Origin: Leucosporidium creatinivorum
Taxonomy: Eukaryota > Basidiomycota > Microbotryomycetes > Leucosporidiales > Leucosporidiaceae
Reading direction: 5' to 3'
DNA: 64,000 bases
Assembly: GCA_001600635.1 (NCBI GenBank)
Contig: BCKL01000044.1
Span: 1 to 64,000 of the forward strand
Below, piece by piece: positions 9,005 through 19,630 of this stretch. A program made the translations under genes and the position numbers. Each line of letters opens with the position of its first letter. Positions within the stretch are counted from its first letter, which is position 1. The notes under the pieces are model-generated. The model was given only the letters and a program-made list of their open reading frames with translations, had not been told where the DNA came from and searched no databases.

Positions 9005-12000
9005 TCTTTCCTGCAGCACCGACGAGCTTGAGAGGCGAAGCGAGACGAGCAAAGATGAGGCAGGAGAGCAAGCAGCGAATCGATTCGAGCCGGTCCCTTT
9101 CTCGAGCTCGAAAGGGGGCTGTTGAGGTACAGATTGAATCTCTTACAGCTTGGCTGAGACCTTACTCTCTCTTCACTGCCGCTGTAGACCTCATTCACCT
9201 TTCCTCGCTCTCCTGCCTTCTCCTCAACCTCCCCCGCTCCCTCTCGACCTCTCTCTCCCTTCTTCGTCTCCGCTCTGTTTCTCTCCTCCCCGCTTCTTTG
9301 CACTTTCTGGTCATCCAAGAGGAAGCTTTGAGTCTCAGAGAAGGCGACAAAGAACGATGGGAGGCTATACAGAGGTACACAGCCTCACGCGAGGGCTGAG
9401 AAGAATGAGAAGGGATTGCTCGTTTCTTGCGTGGGGTTCTGCCTCGCTGAGCGGGGTGTGGCTCGATGAGTAGCGTGCACGCAGATCCCTCCCTGCCCGC
9501 TCAGATGGCATGCAAGCTTGGCAGTAGGGCAGCGCTGCACGCCGAACACGCCGAGGGAGAAGCGCCGCTCCACCGCTCTGAGTCGGCTTGCAGGGCGGTG
9601 CGCTCTGTGGGTCGGACCGCTGTAGGCCAGGATATGTTGCTCTCTCCTACATACAGAGGTAGCGACTCAACTACCCATGGTGAGAGGCAGGAGCAGCACG
9701 CCGAGAGGGAGTTGCACGAGCAGAGGATCGCATCTTCGCCCGCTCCTGGCGTAGCGGAGTGTACGTCGAGGCTGCGCGCGTCCTTCTCGGGTTGCTGGTA
9801 TCTCAGTTGGTCTTAGAGCAGCCCGAAAACCTGGAGCGAGGCTGACGACGACCGCCGAGCAGGAGGGTCGGGCTCGCAGGCTTTCTGCTCACGCTACTAG
9901 GGCTGGTAGCTCAGGCGATAAGTCGAGATAGATAAAGCCAGTCTGAACTCTTGTTCGGGGGCTCACAAGTGGGTTCGAAGCACTGCTCGTAGCTACTCGG
10001 CGTTCGAGAAGCATCGCCGACCTTCTCTTGCTTCGATGTTGACTTGCAGTGACGCGAATCCGCCTTACAGCTGGAAGGGGCCGGGAGTTTTTCCTCCTGA
10101 CTCCAGTACTATAGCTCAAACGCAGCTGGTCGGAGCAGGAGCTGTCTCGGGGATCGCTCGCTGGTCGCCTTCGCCGGCGCACAGCTTCCGCCGAGCGGGG
10201 GCTCGTCGTCGGTGATTGTGAGTGGGTAGTACTTGCCGATGTACACATTTACTGCTGCCACGGGGAGCTGTAGAATAGCGTCAAAGGCTACAGCTGCAGA
10301 GGCTGAGGCCTGAAACCGAGCTCGGCGATCCCTGTCGAGGCTCTTCGTAGGCTGACAAGCTTGCAGAAGCGTTGAATGCCAAGAACCGGTAGAGGCTCGG
10401 GCTGAGCACTCCAGGCTCGGCGAGCCCGAGGCTCGCCTTCGGTGACTCCAGCAACCGCTCACACTTCAGCTTCGGCGATGGCAAGTCAGGTGCGCTCGTT
10501 CCATTTCTGCAGCGTGGCCTCCCTGGGCTCTCGGGAGGCGTCTTTGAGGGTAGATTAGGTGAGTCCGATCTGAGCGCGCTTCCCGCTGCTCGGTCGAGTC
10601 AGCCAAGAGGTCTCGTCGAGCTAAAAGGTGAGCAAGGTTCGGCGCCGAGCTACATTCCCTTGCTCAGGCGAGGCTAGTTGCCTTGCTACAGCTGGGGTAA
10701 GTGGCTAGTAGCACAGAATTTTTCTGAGCGTTACTTCCAGCTGCTGATCTGTTGCAAGCCGTGCTCGGCGCGCCAACGTTGGATTGGGCCTTCAGTAGCA
10801 GCTCGCTCGCCCACTCGTCCCTGCTCTCTCTTAACTGCACTTAGGGCGGGGATGATGTGATGAGAGCGTGTTACCTTGGAATGACAACTAGCCATGGGGC
10901 TCCGGCACGGCAGTCCTCGACCGGATGGAGCCAAGGCGAATGACTGTTGCCGCCGAGAGGAGGGGAGTGAGGGGAGCAGGGAGGCTACTGCTGGCTCCTG
11001 CCTCGGTATAGACGAGCAGAAGTTCACTGTTGAATCCCCGGACCTGCTCCTGTCACGCAGGTGAGGGCTAGGCAGCACTTGAACGGGTGGAAAAGGACTC
11101 CGACTCGAGGCTTCAAGTTGGCGATCCTCATTTCGGCGCTCGCGGGCTCGCTTAGGCGGGTCTGCTGAGATATCGATACATGGCATGGTCGCCGCTTAAC
11201 CACTCCTGTAAATAGCTCGAGTCCAAGCGGCGTGGATTTGACCACGGTAGACAGGTTTTGCAGAAGGAGCAGTTCGCCCAGCTCGCTTCGTCCGCTTCCC
11301 TGCAGAGGCAGAGCGGCGGAGAAACGTAATTGATGACGAATGGGCCTTATCAGACATTTTCAGCTACAGCGGGGCTCACTGCACCCCTTCTGCTCATCTC
11401 TCGCCGTTGCAGGCTCGGCGATCCCCCTCTCTTGCCGCTTCGCCACGTCTGCCGTGCTGACCAATCCGAGCAGCTGCAGATCTTCCCTCCCATTCCGAGA
11501 TTTCAGAGCAGCTCTTCGCAGCTCTCGAAGAGCTATTCCCACCCAAGCCTGCGCTGGAAATGGGTCCATTCCTCACTCGATGCGAGAGGATCTCGGCGAT
11601 GGGGCGGTGGGAGTCGAACGGGCGTTAGCTGGAGAGGTGCAGCTCTAAAGAGGGTTATCGAGAGATTCAGAGAGTGTGCGAGCGAAAGCAGAGTGTCGCT
11701 GTAGCTCATCAGGTGATGCGCGAGTGGCATGGGCGGCGCCTCAACGCGACATGGCGAAATTGAGTTCGGCGGAGAGGTTGAGCGAGGGGCAGAGGATGCA
11801 GGCAGACTACAGCCGAGCTGTAGCATAACAGAGAGTATCGAGCTGCACTCGGGAACACCCCCAAAGCTCGAGTCGGCTCCTCCGAAGGCTGGCAAAAGCC
11901 CCTGGGTTGCTTGTTTGTCAAGGAGGACTGCGGGCAGTTGAGGCTGCCTTCGGTCGAGGGCAAGTTGTTGGTCGACCTCTTACGCTTCATTCTCGTTACG

Positions 12001-12077
12001 ACTCGTTTTCTCTCTTCTCTTTCACGCCTATCTACAAGACCGGACGACCGCTTAGTAGACTCAGTTTCTCTCTCTCG
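9005..12077. other. Large gene-free region
   Basis: No gene, RNA or mobile element is recognised in these 3 kb. Open frames are short, lack domains and show no consistent donor-branch-acceptor chain. The left part (about 9120-9640) is a duplicated segment shared with 39985-40480 and 51145-51625. A tRNA-like arrangement near 9903-9990 was examined and rejected. The right end probably holds the promoter of the gene starting at 12318. Confidence 0.5.
9120..9640 (-). repeat. Dispersed duplicated segment, copy A (upstream of MYND gene A)
   Basis: The segment contains, in the same order and with similar spacing as copies B and C, a pyrimidine tract at 9248 (CCTCTCTCTCCCTTCTTCGT), a GGTACACAG block near 9375, and a CTGAGTCGGCTTGCAGGGCG block near 9580. 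The first and last landmarks are about 330 bases apart here, 329 in copy B and 321 in copy C. It begins just upstream of the MYND start codon, so it is likely the promoter and 5' leader that was duplicated together with the gene. Boundaries are approximate because similarity fades gradually. Confidence 0.6.
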
Positions 12078-12241
12078 GTAAGTCCTACAGAATTGGCGCT
12101 CGAACCTCTGTTCAGAGACGCGACGCTCGAGCCTCTGTCGCTGCTTTCGAAGGAGTCCCCCCTTTGTGGCGATTTCGCAGAGCTGCTTCCTACCAATCAC
12201 TTGTCCAGCAAACTAACTCGCCTCAAACTACCTTGCTACAG
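12078..12241 (+). other. Probable 5' UTR intron of the DPBB gene
   Basis: A GTAAGT donor at 12078, a CTAAC branch-like site near 12212 and a GCTACAG acceptor ending at 12241 lie in the leader upstream of the ATG at 12318. The pyrimidine-rich sequence before the donor fits a transcription start region. Confidence 0.45.
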
Positions 12242-12317
12242 GCTCCCCTTCCCCTCGTTTCCGGCTCTCTCTCCTTCACGCTCACCCAGCAACTTCTCCC
12301 CCTTCAACTGCAACGAG

Positions 12318-14537
12318 ATGCTCTCGCACTCGCTCCTCGCCCTCGCTGGCGCTTCTTCCGCTCTCGCCCTCTCCTACCACGGCTCTCCCAACCCCGCCCT
12401 GCACAAGCGCAACCTCGGCGCTGTCGAGCTGGCTGGTCAGGGAGCCGACCACTTGAAGCGCGACTTCTTCGGCAATGCTGAGGGGGTCAAGGCTAAGAGG
12501 ATGGCTAGGAAGGTGAACAAGGGCTTGAACCGTCGTGGTGAGTTCTGCAGAGCGCTGTAGTCTGGTACAACTCGATAGCTGACCCTTGTTGTGATCCTCC
12601 TTCCCCTCCGCGCGTCCCTCGTCCCTCTTCTCTTCGGCCTTCGTCCGCGATGTACCAGCTTCGACCCTGTACAGCACTACAGCCAACTACTACGCCACCA
12701 CTGGCGGCTACTCGGCTTGCCACACTTACTTCTCGTCAGTCCTCCCTCTTCTCGGCTGCATGCTAATTCCGGGGTCAGCGCGTCAACGGCGGGCGGGCAG
12801 AGTGGGCGACTCGCTCAACATCGCAGCAACTAACGCGTTTTCTCCCTCCTCTTCCTCGCTCGACTCGACGGTACAATACTACAGCGACGATGATATGGTC
12901 ATTGCCCTCCCTACTGGCCTCTACCCCGACGTCGGCGCCGTCTCCGAGTACTGCGGCAAGACCGTCCTCGCGACCAACCCCGCTACCGGCGTTTCGTATG
13001 TCCTCTTCCCGCCCTCTCTCCCGCACCACACTAACCATTCTGTGCACTGTAACAGGCAAACCCTCACCGTTCAAGACGCCTCGTGGGCCGCCGACTACGT
13101 GACCCTCCCCAAGGGCGCCTTCCTCGCTCTCGGCGGATCGACTGACGCCGGCGAGTTGGCCATTACCTTTGAGTTCACCGACGCCTCCGTCTCGGCGCCT
13201 TCCTCCACCTCCGCCGCCGACGTGACCGTCTCCACCGCCGCTCGCGCCAACAAGGCCGAGAGCAAGAAGTCGTCCTCCTCCGCCCCTGCTGCCGAGCCCT
13301 CGACCACTCAGGCTCAGGCTGAGACCACTTCCAACGTCGAGGTCAAGGTCGCTCAGACTAACGCTGCCGCCCGCGTCGCCGCTACCACTACCGCGGCGCC
13401 TACTACCACCCCGGCTCCTGCCCCTACCTCCGACAGCTACGACTACGCTTCGGCTTCCAAGGCTTCCGCCGATGCTGCTTGGGCTTCCAGCTCCAAGGCT
13501 GAGGCTGATGCGGCTTGGGCTTCCAGCTCCAAGGCTGCTGCTGGTGAGTTTTTATGCCGTTTCGAGCGGGAGCGGGAGGAGACGAGAGAGCTGATCTGGC
13601 GAGTTTGAACAGCCTCCGCCGACGCCGCTTGGGCTTCCTCCAGCTCGGCTGCTGCTGGTGAGTTTCTCCCGCTTGGTCTCTACGTCCTCGAAGCCCCGCT
13701 AACACCACCGTCGCCTCGAACAGCCGCCGCTTCAAAGTCCTCGGCCGACGCCGCCTGGGCCGCTTCTTCCTCCTCTTCGGCTGCTGGTTCGTCCCTTCCC
13801 CTCTTTTTTTCCTCTACTCGACCCCGAAGAGCAGGTACTGACCCCACCGTCGAATCACCTCGCTTCGCTCGTCTCAACAGCCGCTCAGGAGACCAAGTCG
13901 AACGACTCTGGAGCTTCCCCGGGAGGAGGAGGAGGAGATGTTCACTCGGGAGGATTCGCTACTTACTTCTACCGTGCGTTGCCTCTTATTCGACTCAACT
14001 TTGCGCGGCGCTGACCTTCCTTTCGCCCACCACCTCGGTCCTCGCTCCTCTCTTCGCCCATCGCTCCCCTCTACTTGACGACCTGCAGAGAACGGAGTCG
14101 CTGGAAACTGCGGCACCGTCGCTTCCGACAACGAGAAGGTCATTGCCCTCCCCACCAACACCTGTGAGTCGCCGAGCCCTTTCGCTCCTCCTTCCGCCTC
14201 TCCGCGTACGTTCTGACGCCTCCATCTCCACAAACAGACGCCAACGGAGCCCACTGCGGAGCCAAGATCCTCATCACCCGCCCCGACACCGGCGCGACCA
14301 CCACCGCCACCGTTCGCGACTCGTGCCCCACCTGCATCAACGATAATTGCCTCGACTTATCAGTGGCTGCCTTCACAGCCCTGGCAAGCGAGAGTGAGGG
14401 TCAGGAAAGTCTTTTTAACGTGTTACACGGCCTCCCCGAGCTTCCCCAAGCCTCTCCGAGTCGAAACGAGTCGAAACGAGCCAAAACTGACCTTTCTCTC
14501 GCTCCAACAGGTCGCCATCACCTGGGAGTTCATCTAA
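12318..14537 (+). CDS. Secreted protein with two RlpA/expansin-like double-psi beta-barrel domains
   Basis: Exons: 12318-12537, 12659-12734, 12885-12995, 13056-13543, 13613-13657, 13724-13786, 13881-13973, 14089-14163, 14238 to about 14393 or 14419, and a last exon 14511-14537; about 450 residues. A signal peptide (LLALAGASSALALS) is followed by dibasic KR sites. The first DPBB domain (TANYYATTGGYSACHTYF, then VIALPTGLY) and a second one (FATYFYQNG, VIALPTNTYANG, DSCPTC, LDLSVAAF) flank a Ser/Ala/Thr-rich linker with an ADAAWAS repeat, one unit per exon in two small exons. Such domains bind or loosen cell-wall polysaccharide or act as effectors; catalytic function is unproven. The final junction is ambiguous: the good GTGAGG donor at 14394 gives the wrong frame for the expected ending VAITWEFI, while GTGTTA at 14420 keeps it. 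Exon 2 could also begin at a later AG. Confidence 0.8.
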
Positions 14538-15946
14538 ACCACTCTCCCTGCATCCCACACCAGTCGTCTATACCCCTACACCTTCTCCCCCCGAGCGAGC
14601 GCGATTTGAGCTAGATCTCGTCCGTCGACCCTCACCCCTCCTTTCCCCCCTCCCCTTCTTCTTCACCTTCACCCGCATGTGCCATCCTCTTCACTTTCGT
14701 TTCGATGCAACGCTTTGACAGCAACCTCTCAGTCTCCAACACACCTCTTTGGCGTAGCGTGAGATGGCGGAGCGGACGAGCTGCGATGCAAAGAAGAAGA
14801 CCAGAGCGATGGCCTTCCCTTTTCACACCCTTTCACGACCCATCAATGACTGGTGCATCACTTCTTTTCACACATGTTTATGACCCCCCCTTCCCCGACT
14901 CCCTTTTCCGACTGATAGCAATGGACACGCAGCGCGACGTTCGAACGATGAACTTCTCGGATGAGTGGGACTGCGCGAGAGAGCGAGAGGGAGGCGAGCC
15001 GAGAGCTGCGCGAATTACTTTTTGCTTGTTCTTGCATTGACTCGAAAGCCATACAGCTAAGCACCGAGCTCACTGGGCGAGCTCTCGGCGGACATGAGCA
15101 AGAAGGAGAGAACACCGAGCCTTGGGTGGGAAGGAGTTCAGCTGAGCTTGGCTGAGGCCGTCGGAAGAGGAGCGGCGGGGTCGGTGATAGCCTCTCTGCT
15201 CAGGAGCGAAAAGCAGGGAGCGGTTGTTGAGGTGCAGCAGGAGCGAGGAAGCTCGGCGAAGGTATAGGGGCCGAAGGTGCGCAGACGAGCAAGATATCGG
15301 TGCTGCAGTGCATGCAACTAGCTGCAAGGCTGCTATTTCGATTGGGAACCGCCCGCGAAGCCTGCAGGTCGTTGCCTGAGCCGACGGAGAGGGGCCGCAA
15401 GCAGCTTTCGATCTTTGCTCTCTCGCAGTCATCTCCCGTTCATTCGGCTCGACCGAGCAGCAGCAAGATTGACGAAGATGCCTACAGCAATGCAACTACC
15501 GCCCCTCCACCCCGCCTCGACTGATAGCCCAGAAAACCGCCTGCCGAAGCGCCGCCGCCGTGTCCCGCCTCCTCATCAACTTCAACACCGAACACGCGCT
15601 CAAATTGGCTAGCAGATGACGCCGAGGGCTTGTCCAACCACTCTGCAGCGCTCGATGCAGGCCAACCGGCGCCCCGGAAGCTCAGTTTAGGGAATTGCCC
15701 AAGCCCTCGTCGACCTCTCAGCTCGCTTGGCAGGCGGGCGCGAAGGAGTTTCGATGACGCTAGGGATATAGCAAAGTGTAGAGCAACTCCGCTGGGGCAG
15801 CACATCTTCTCTTCCTCTCTCCACATCCTGCATCTTCTGCTCCTGCTCACCGACCAGCAGCCTTCCGCCGAGGTGAGCTCGTTCGATCGCCCTTGGCCGC
15901 CTCCGCCGCCAGCTCACACGACTTTTCCCACAGCCTTCCAACTACC
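14538..15946. other. Gene-free region with probable transporter promoter and 5' UTR intron
   Basis: No gene is recognised in these 1.4 kb. The right end contains a possible 5' UTR intron of the transporter: donor GTGAGC at 15873 and acceptor CACAG ending at 15933, 13 bases before the ATG at 15947. The rest shows no domain-bearing frame, RNA gene or repeat. Confidence 0.45.
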
Positions 15947-18900
15947 ATGTCCAAACCCATCGACCCTGTCATCGCCAGGGAGAAGGAGAAGGCTCGCCTC
16001 GCAAAGCCCAACAAGGGCACCATCGCTCATGATGAGACGGCGGGAAACAAACTCGACCTTCGCTCTGACAACATCAACGCTCGTCTCGAGGTGAGTCATA
16101 CCGCCGATCGAGGATCCGAGCCGATGCTGATTCTCGGCCGAATTGCAGAACCCCCTCGCCGGCATCTCCCTCGAACGTCTTCAAGAGATGGGACGGGCCT
16201 TTGCCCTCGAGAAGGGACTCGAGGAGTATGCAGACGAGTTCGCCAAAGGTGCCATGGTCGCCCAAGATCCCCTCGCTTTTGAGAGCTTGCCCATGCTCAA
16301 CGACGAGGATCGCCGAGTGCTCGGAAGGGAGGTTTCGCACAAGTGGGATCACCCCAAGAGCTTGTACTTCCTGGTGGTCATGTGCAGTATCTCTGCCGCC
16401 GTGCAGGGAATGGACGAGTCGGTTACCAACGGTGCAAACCTGTTCTGTGAGTAGTCTCCGCCGAACTGCTCTCGCGCCGAACTCAGCTCGCCCGTCTTCA
16501 ATGCTGACCGTCTTCGATACGCAGGGGCTCCCCAGTTCGGTCTCGACACCAATCCTGTCACTGCAGGAGCTGCTGCATCCAACAACCAGTGGCTTCTCGG
16601 CCTGACCGCCGGCGCTCCCTACGTCCGTTTTCGCTCGTCGTTCTCCCCGAGCTCATCACTAACCCATCCTACTCTACAGCTCTGCTGTGCCGTACTTGGC
16701 TGCTGGCTCACCGCTCCCCTCAACAACTGGTTCGGCCGTCGCGGCACCATCTTCATCACCGCCACCGTCTCGGCGCTCGCTTGCATCTGGGGCGCTTGCA
16801 CCAACTCCTGGCAGCACCTGTTCGTATCTCGACTGGTCTTGGGGCTGGGCATCGGTCCGAAGTCGAGTACTGTACCCGTCTACGGCGCCGAGACAGCTCC
16901 TCCTTTGATTCGAGGGGCTCTTGTGATGGTAGGTTTCTCTCTTCCCGCCTGATCGCGCCCAGATGCTCCAGCTTTTGCGCCGAGATCTTGTCGAGTATTC
17001 GCTGACTCTTTTTACTCTCCCACAGCAATGGCAGGTCTGGACTGGTTCGTCCTTTTTGGCCTCGGTTTCGGGCTCGAGCAATCGCCGAACCTCTCGCTGA
17101 GCCTTTGATTCTCGCAGCTTTCGGCATCATGCTCGGTACCGTCTCGTCCCTCGCCTTCTACAAGGTGCCCGACCCGTCCAACGCTGCCATTACCGGTGAG
17201 TTGAAGCTTGTGCAGAAGCAGAATCAGCGCCGAGCTGACTCGCTCCTCCTCCGAAGGACTCAACTGGCGCCTCATGCTCGGTTCTGCTGCCTTCCCCGCC
17301 TTCTTCGTCATGGCTCAAGTTTACTTCTGTCCCGAGAGGTAAGCTGTATCCTCATTGAAGACCGCCGAACGAAGAAGCTGACCCGCTCGCTCTTCCCTAG
17401 CCCTCGCTGGCTGATCGGCAAAGGTCGCTACGGCAAGGCATACGAGTCGCTCTGCCGCCTCCGCCACACCAAGCTCCAAGCCGCTCGCGACCTCTTCATG
17501 ATCAACGCTCTGCTCGAGGAGGAGGCTTCCATCTCGACCGGCCGTTCCGCCATCGTCGAGCTCTTCGCCGTGGCTCGTAACCGTCGGGCTGCACTCGCCT
17601 CGGGTATTGTCATGTTCATGCGTGAGTAGGGCGGTACTCTCCACCCGCCCACACTGCTTGACATAGAGGTCTGGCTAATTAATTCGGCCGTAATTCGGCC
17701 GGCTGCGCCATCGCCGAGCTGCCTAGTGCCCGTTCAGTCGAAGAACTCAAGCTGACCCTCCTCCGCCCTCTCCTCTTCTACGTCACGCTTCCCTTTACAC
17801 CACCAGAACAATTCTGCGGTATCAACGTCATCGCATACTACAGCTCTACGATTTTCCGTGAGGCCGGTTTCGGCGAGATCAACGCTCTCGGCGCTACACT
17901 TGGCTTCGGTGCTCTCAATTGGGTCGCGTGAGTCTGCCGCTGATCAAAGTAAAACCTGAGATACTCAAACTGACCCTCCTACTTCATAGTGCCGCGCCTG
18001 CCCTCTACACCATCGACACCTTCGGCCGCCGAGCTCTCCTTCTGACGACCTTCCCCTTGAGTGCGCCTCTTCTGGACTGCCTCTTCACGCTGAATGCCAA
18101 CAGAGAGGCTTTCGAAGCTGACACGCTCGCCGTCTCGGTCTTCCATTCACAGTGGCTCTCTTCCTCTTCATTACGGCGATGGCGTTCTTCATTCCTCAAG
18201 ACACAGCTCGTACTGCAGTCGTCGCCTTGGGTATTTACCTACATTGCTGCGCACGTTTGTTTCACTTCAGTAAAGCTCCAGCACTCACTAATTCGCTCTG
18301 CTGCAGGCCTACTCGCCCGGAGAAGGTCCAGTCCCGTTCACGTAAGGCGGTCTCTCGCTCACACACACATTGGGAGTTTTTCCAGTATCAGTGTCACTGA
18401 CATTGGACTATTCCTCTCATACAACAGGTACTCAGCAGAGGCGTTCCCCCTTTACATCCGAGACGTCGGCATGAGTTACGCCGTTGCGACCACTTGGCTC
18501 TTCAACGTGAGTGGGGAGCTGCGTTTTGGCGTAACGAAGAGATGCAGAGAGATGCTTGTAGTGTGGCGTGAATACCAGCTGACCTCTCTGCCGCCTTCGG
18601 CGCTCGGTAATCCTTCACAGTTCATCCTCGCCCTCACTTTCCCTCGTCTACTCAGCGCCTTCTCACCTTGTGAGTCAGCAACGATAGATCATGAATATTC
18701 AGTCCATGAGCCCTTCTGATTCATCCCGCTTCTAATGCCTTACAGCCGGCGCGTTTGGTTGGGTAAGCTCACCCCGGCGCAGCCTCGAAAGCTCGGCTGA
18801 CCGTCCCCTGTGCTCTACAGTATGCTGCCTGGAACGTTATCGGCTTTGTACTGGTCCTCTTCTACGTCCCCGAGGTCAGCTTTGCTCCTTCTCGTGTCAG

Positions 18901-19227
18901 ACTGCTCGCTGACGCCCTTGGCCCTTCAGACCAAGGCCCTCACCCTCGAGGAGCTCGACCAAGTCTTCTCGGTCCCCACCAGAGCACACGCCTCGTATCA
19001 GGCTCGCCAAGTGCCCTACTTCATCGGCAAGTACATCCTGCGCAAGAACGTGAGTGCTCTTTCGCTTCTTCGGCGCTGCCCTCGGTCCTTCTCCAACGCT
19101 GACCTCGCGCCTCAATACGCAACAGATGGGACCTCAAGAGCAGCTTTACCACTGGGAAAACCCTTCCGTCGAGCGCGTGTCGAGCATCCCTCACTTCACT
19201 GGCCCCCGCGGCGAGCTGCAAGCTTAG
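15947..19227 (+). CDS. Sugar/polyol transporter, major facilitator superfamily (SP family)
   Basis: Eighteen exons: 15947-16090, 16149-16446, 16525-16622, 16680-16928, 17026-17044, 17118-17195, 17257-17338, 17401-17621, 17807-17927, 17990-18060, 18153-18250, 18307-18341, 18428-18506, 18621-18669, 18746-18762, 18821-18874, 18930-19049, 19126-19227; 644 residues. SP-family hallmarks are in order: FGRR after helix 2, CPESPRWL, QQFCGINVIAYYSS in helix 7, DTFGRR, a YSPGEGPVPFTYSAEAFPL helix-10 segment and PETKALTLEEL after helix 12. The cytosolic N-terminal region of about 120 residues is long. The YSPGEGP subgroup is common in fungi and carries sugars or polyols; the substrate is not predictable. 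Frame continuity before YSPGEGP requires a GC donor (GCACGT, intron 18251-18306). Two exons are only 19 and 17 bases, and the intron 17622-17806 is the longest at 185 bases. Alternative: a sensor rather than a carrier. Confidence 0.88.
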
Positions 19228-19630
19228 AAGGAGGCTCATTCGGCCGATTTTGCTCCTCACTCTTCAAAGTGCTTCGCCTAGTCTCGCTCCTTCTCCTTAT
19301 TTTTACAAAGCTATGGAATCACAGCCTCATATCGGCGCCAAACTAGGTCAAGCCTCGAGTCCGATCCACCGAGAGATCAGCTCGGCGAGGGCGGGCGTCT
19401 GGACAGCTCGCGAGAACCCTTGGTCGAAGATGTGGACCTGCAAAGCCGGAGGAGAGCGGGGGTCTATATCACCGCACGCTAATTCAGCTCGTTTGCTCGC
19501 CGAGGCCTTCAGTCAGCCATCCAGCTCGGCGCACTGTAGAGGAGGGCTAGCCTCGATGCGGCCCTCACCTTCCCTCGCCTTCTCGACGTCAAAAATATGT
19601 AGATGGTGTGATACGTGATTCAACAGCAGA
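19228..19630. other. Convergent intergenic region
   Basis: About 400 bases between the stops of the transporter and the dehydrogenase kinase. No gene, RNA or repeat was recognised. Confidence 0.45.

Noticed and set aside
9466-9816. Open frame of 116 codons in the gap downstream of MYND gene A.
   Set aside because: No domain, composition like the surrounding non-coding DNA, no supporting splice sites, and the corresponding place in copies B and C is not open.
9903-9990. tRNA-like arrangement: TAGCTCAGG resembling an A box and GGTTCGAA resembling a B box.
   Set aside because: No seven-pair acceptor stem, the T-arm pairs only four bases around a nine-base loop, and the D stem is poor.
17680-17710. 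Short tandem AATTCGGCCG in the longest transporter intron, considered as a regulatory site or insertion footprint.
   Set aside because: Only two units, no flanking target duplication and no further copies seen in the window.
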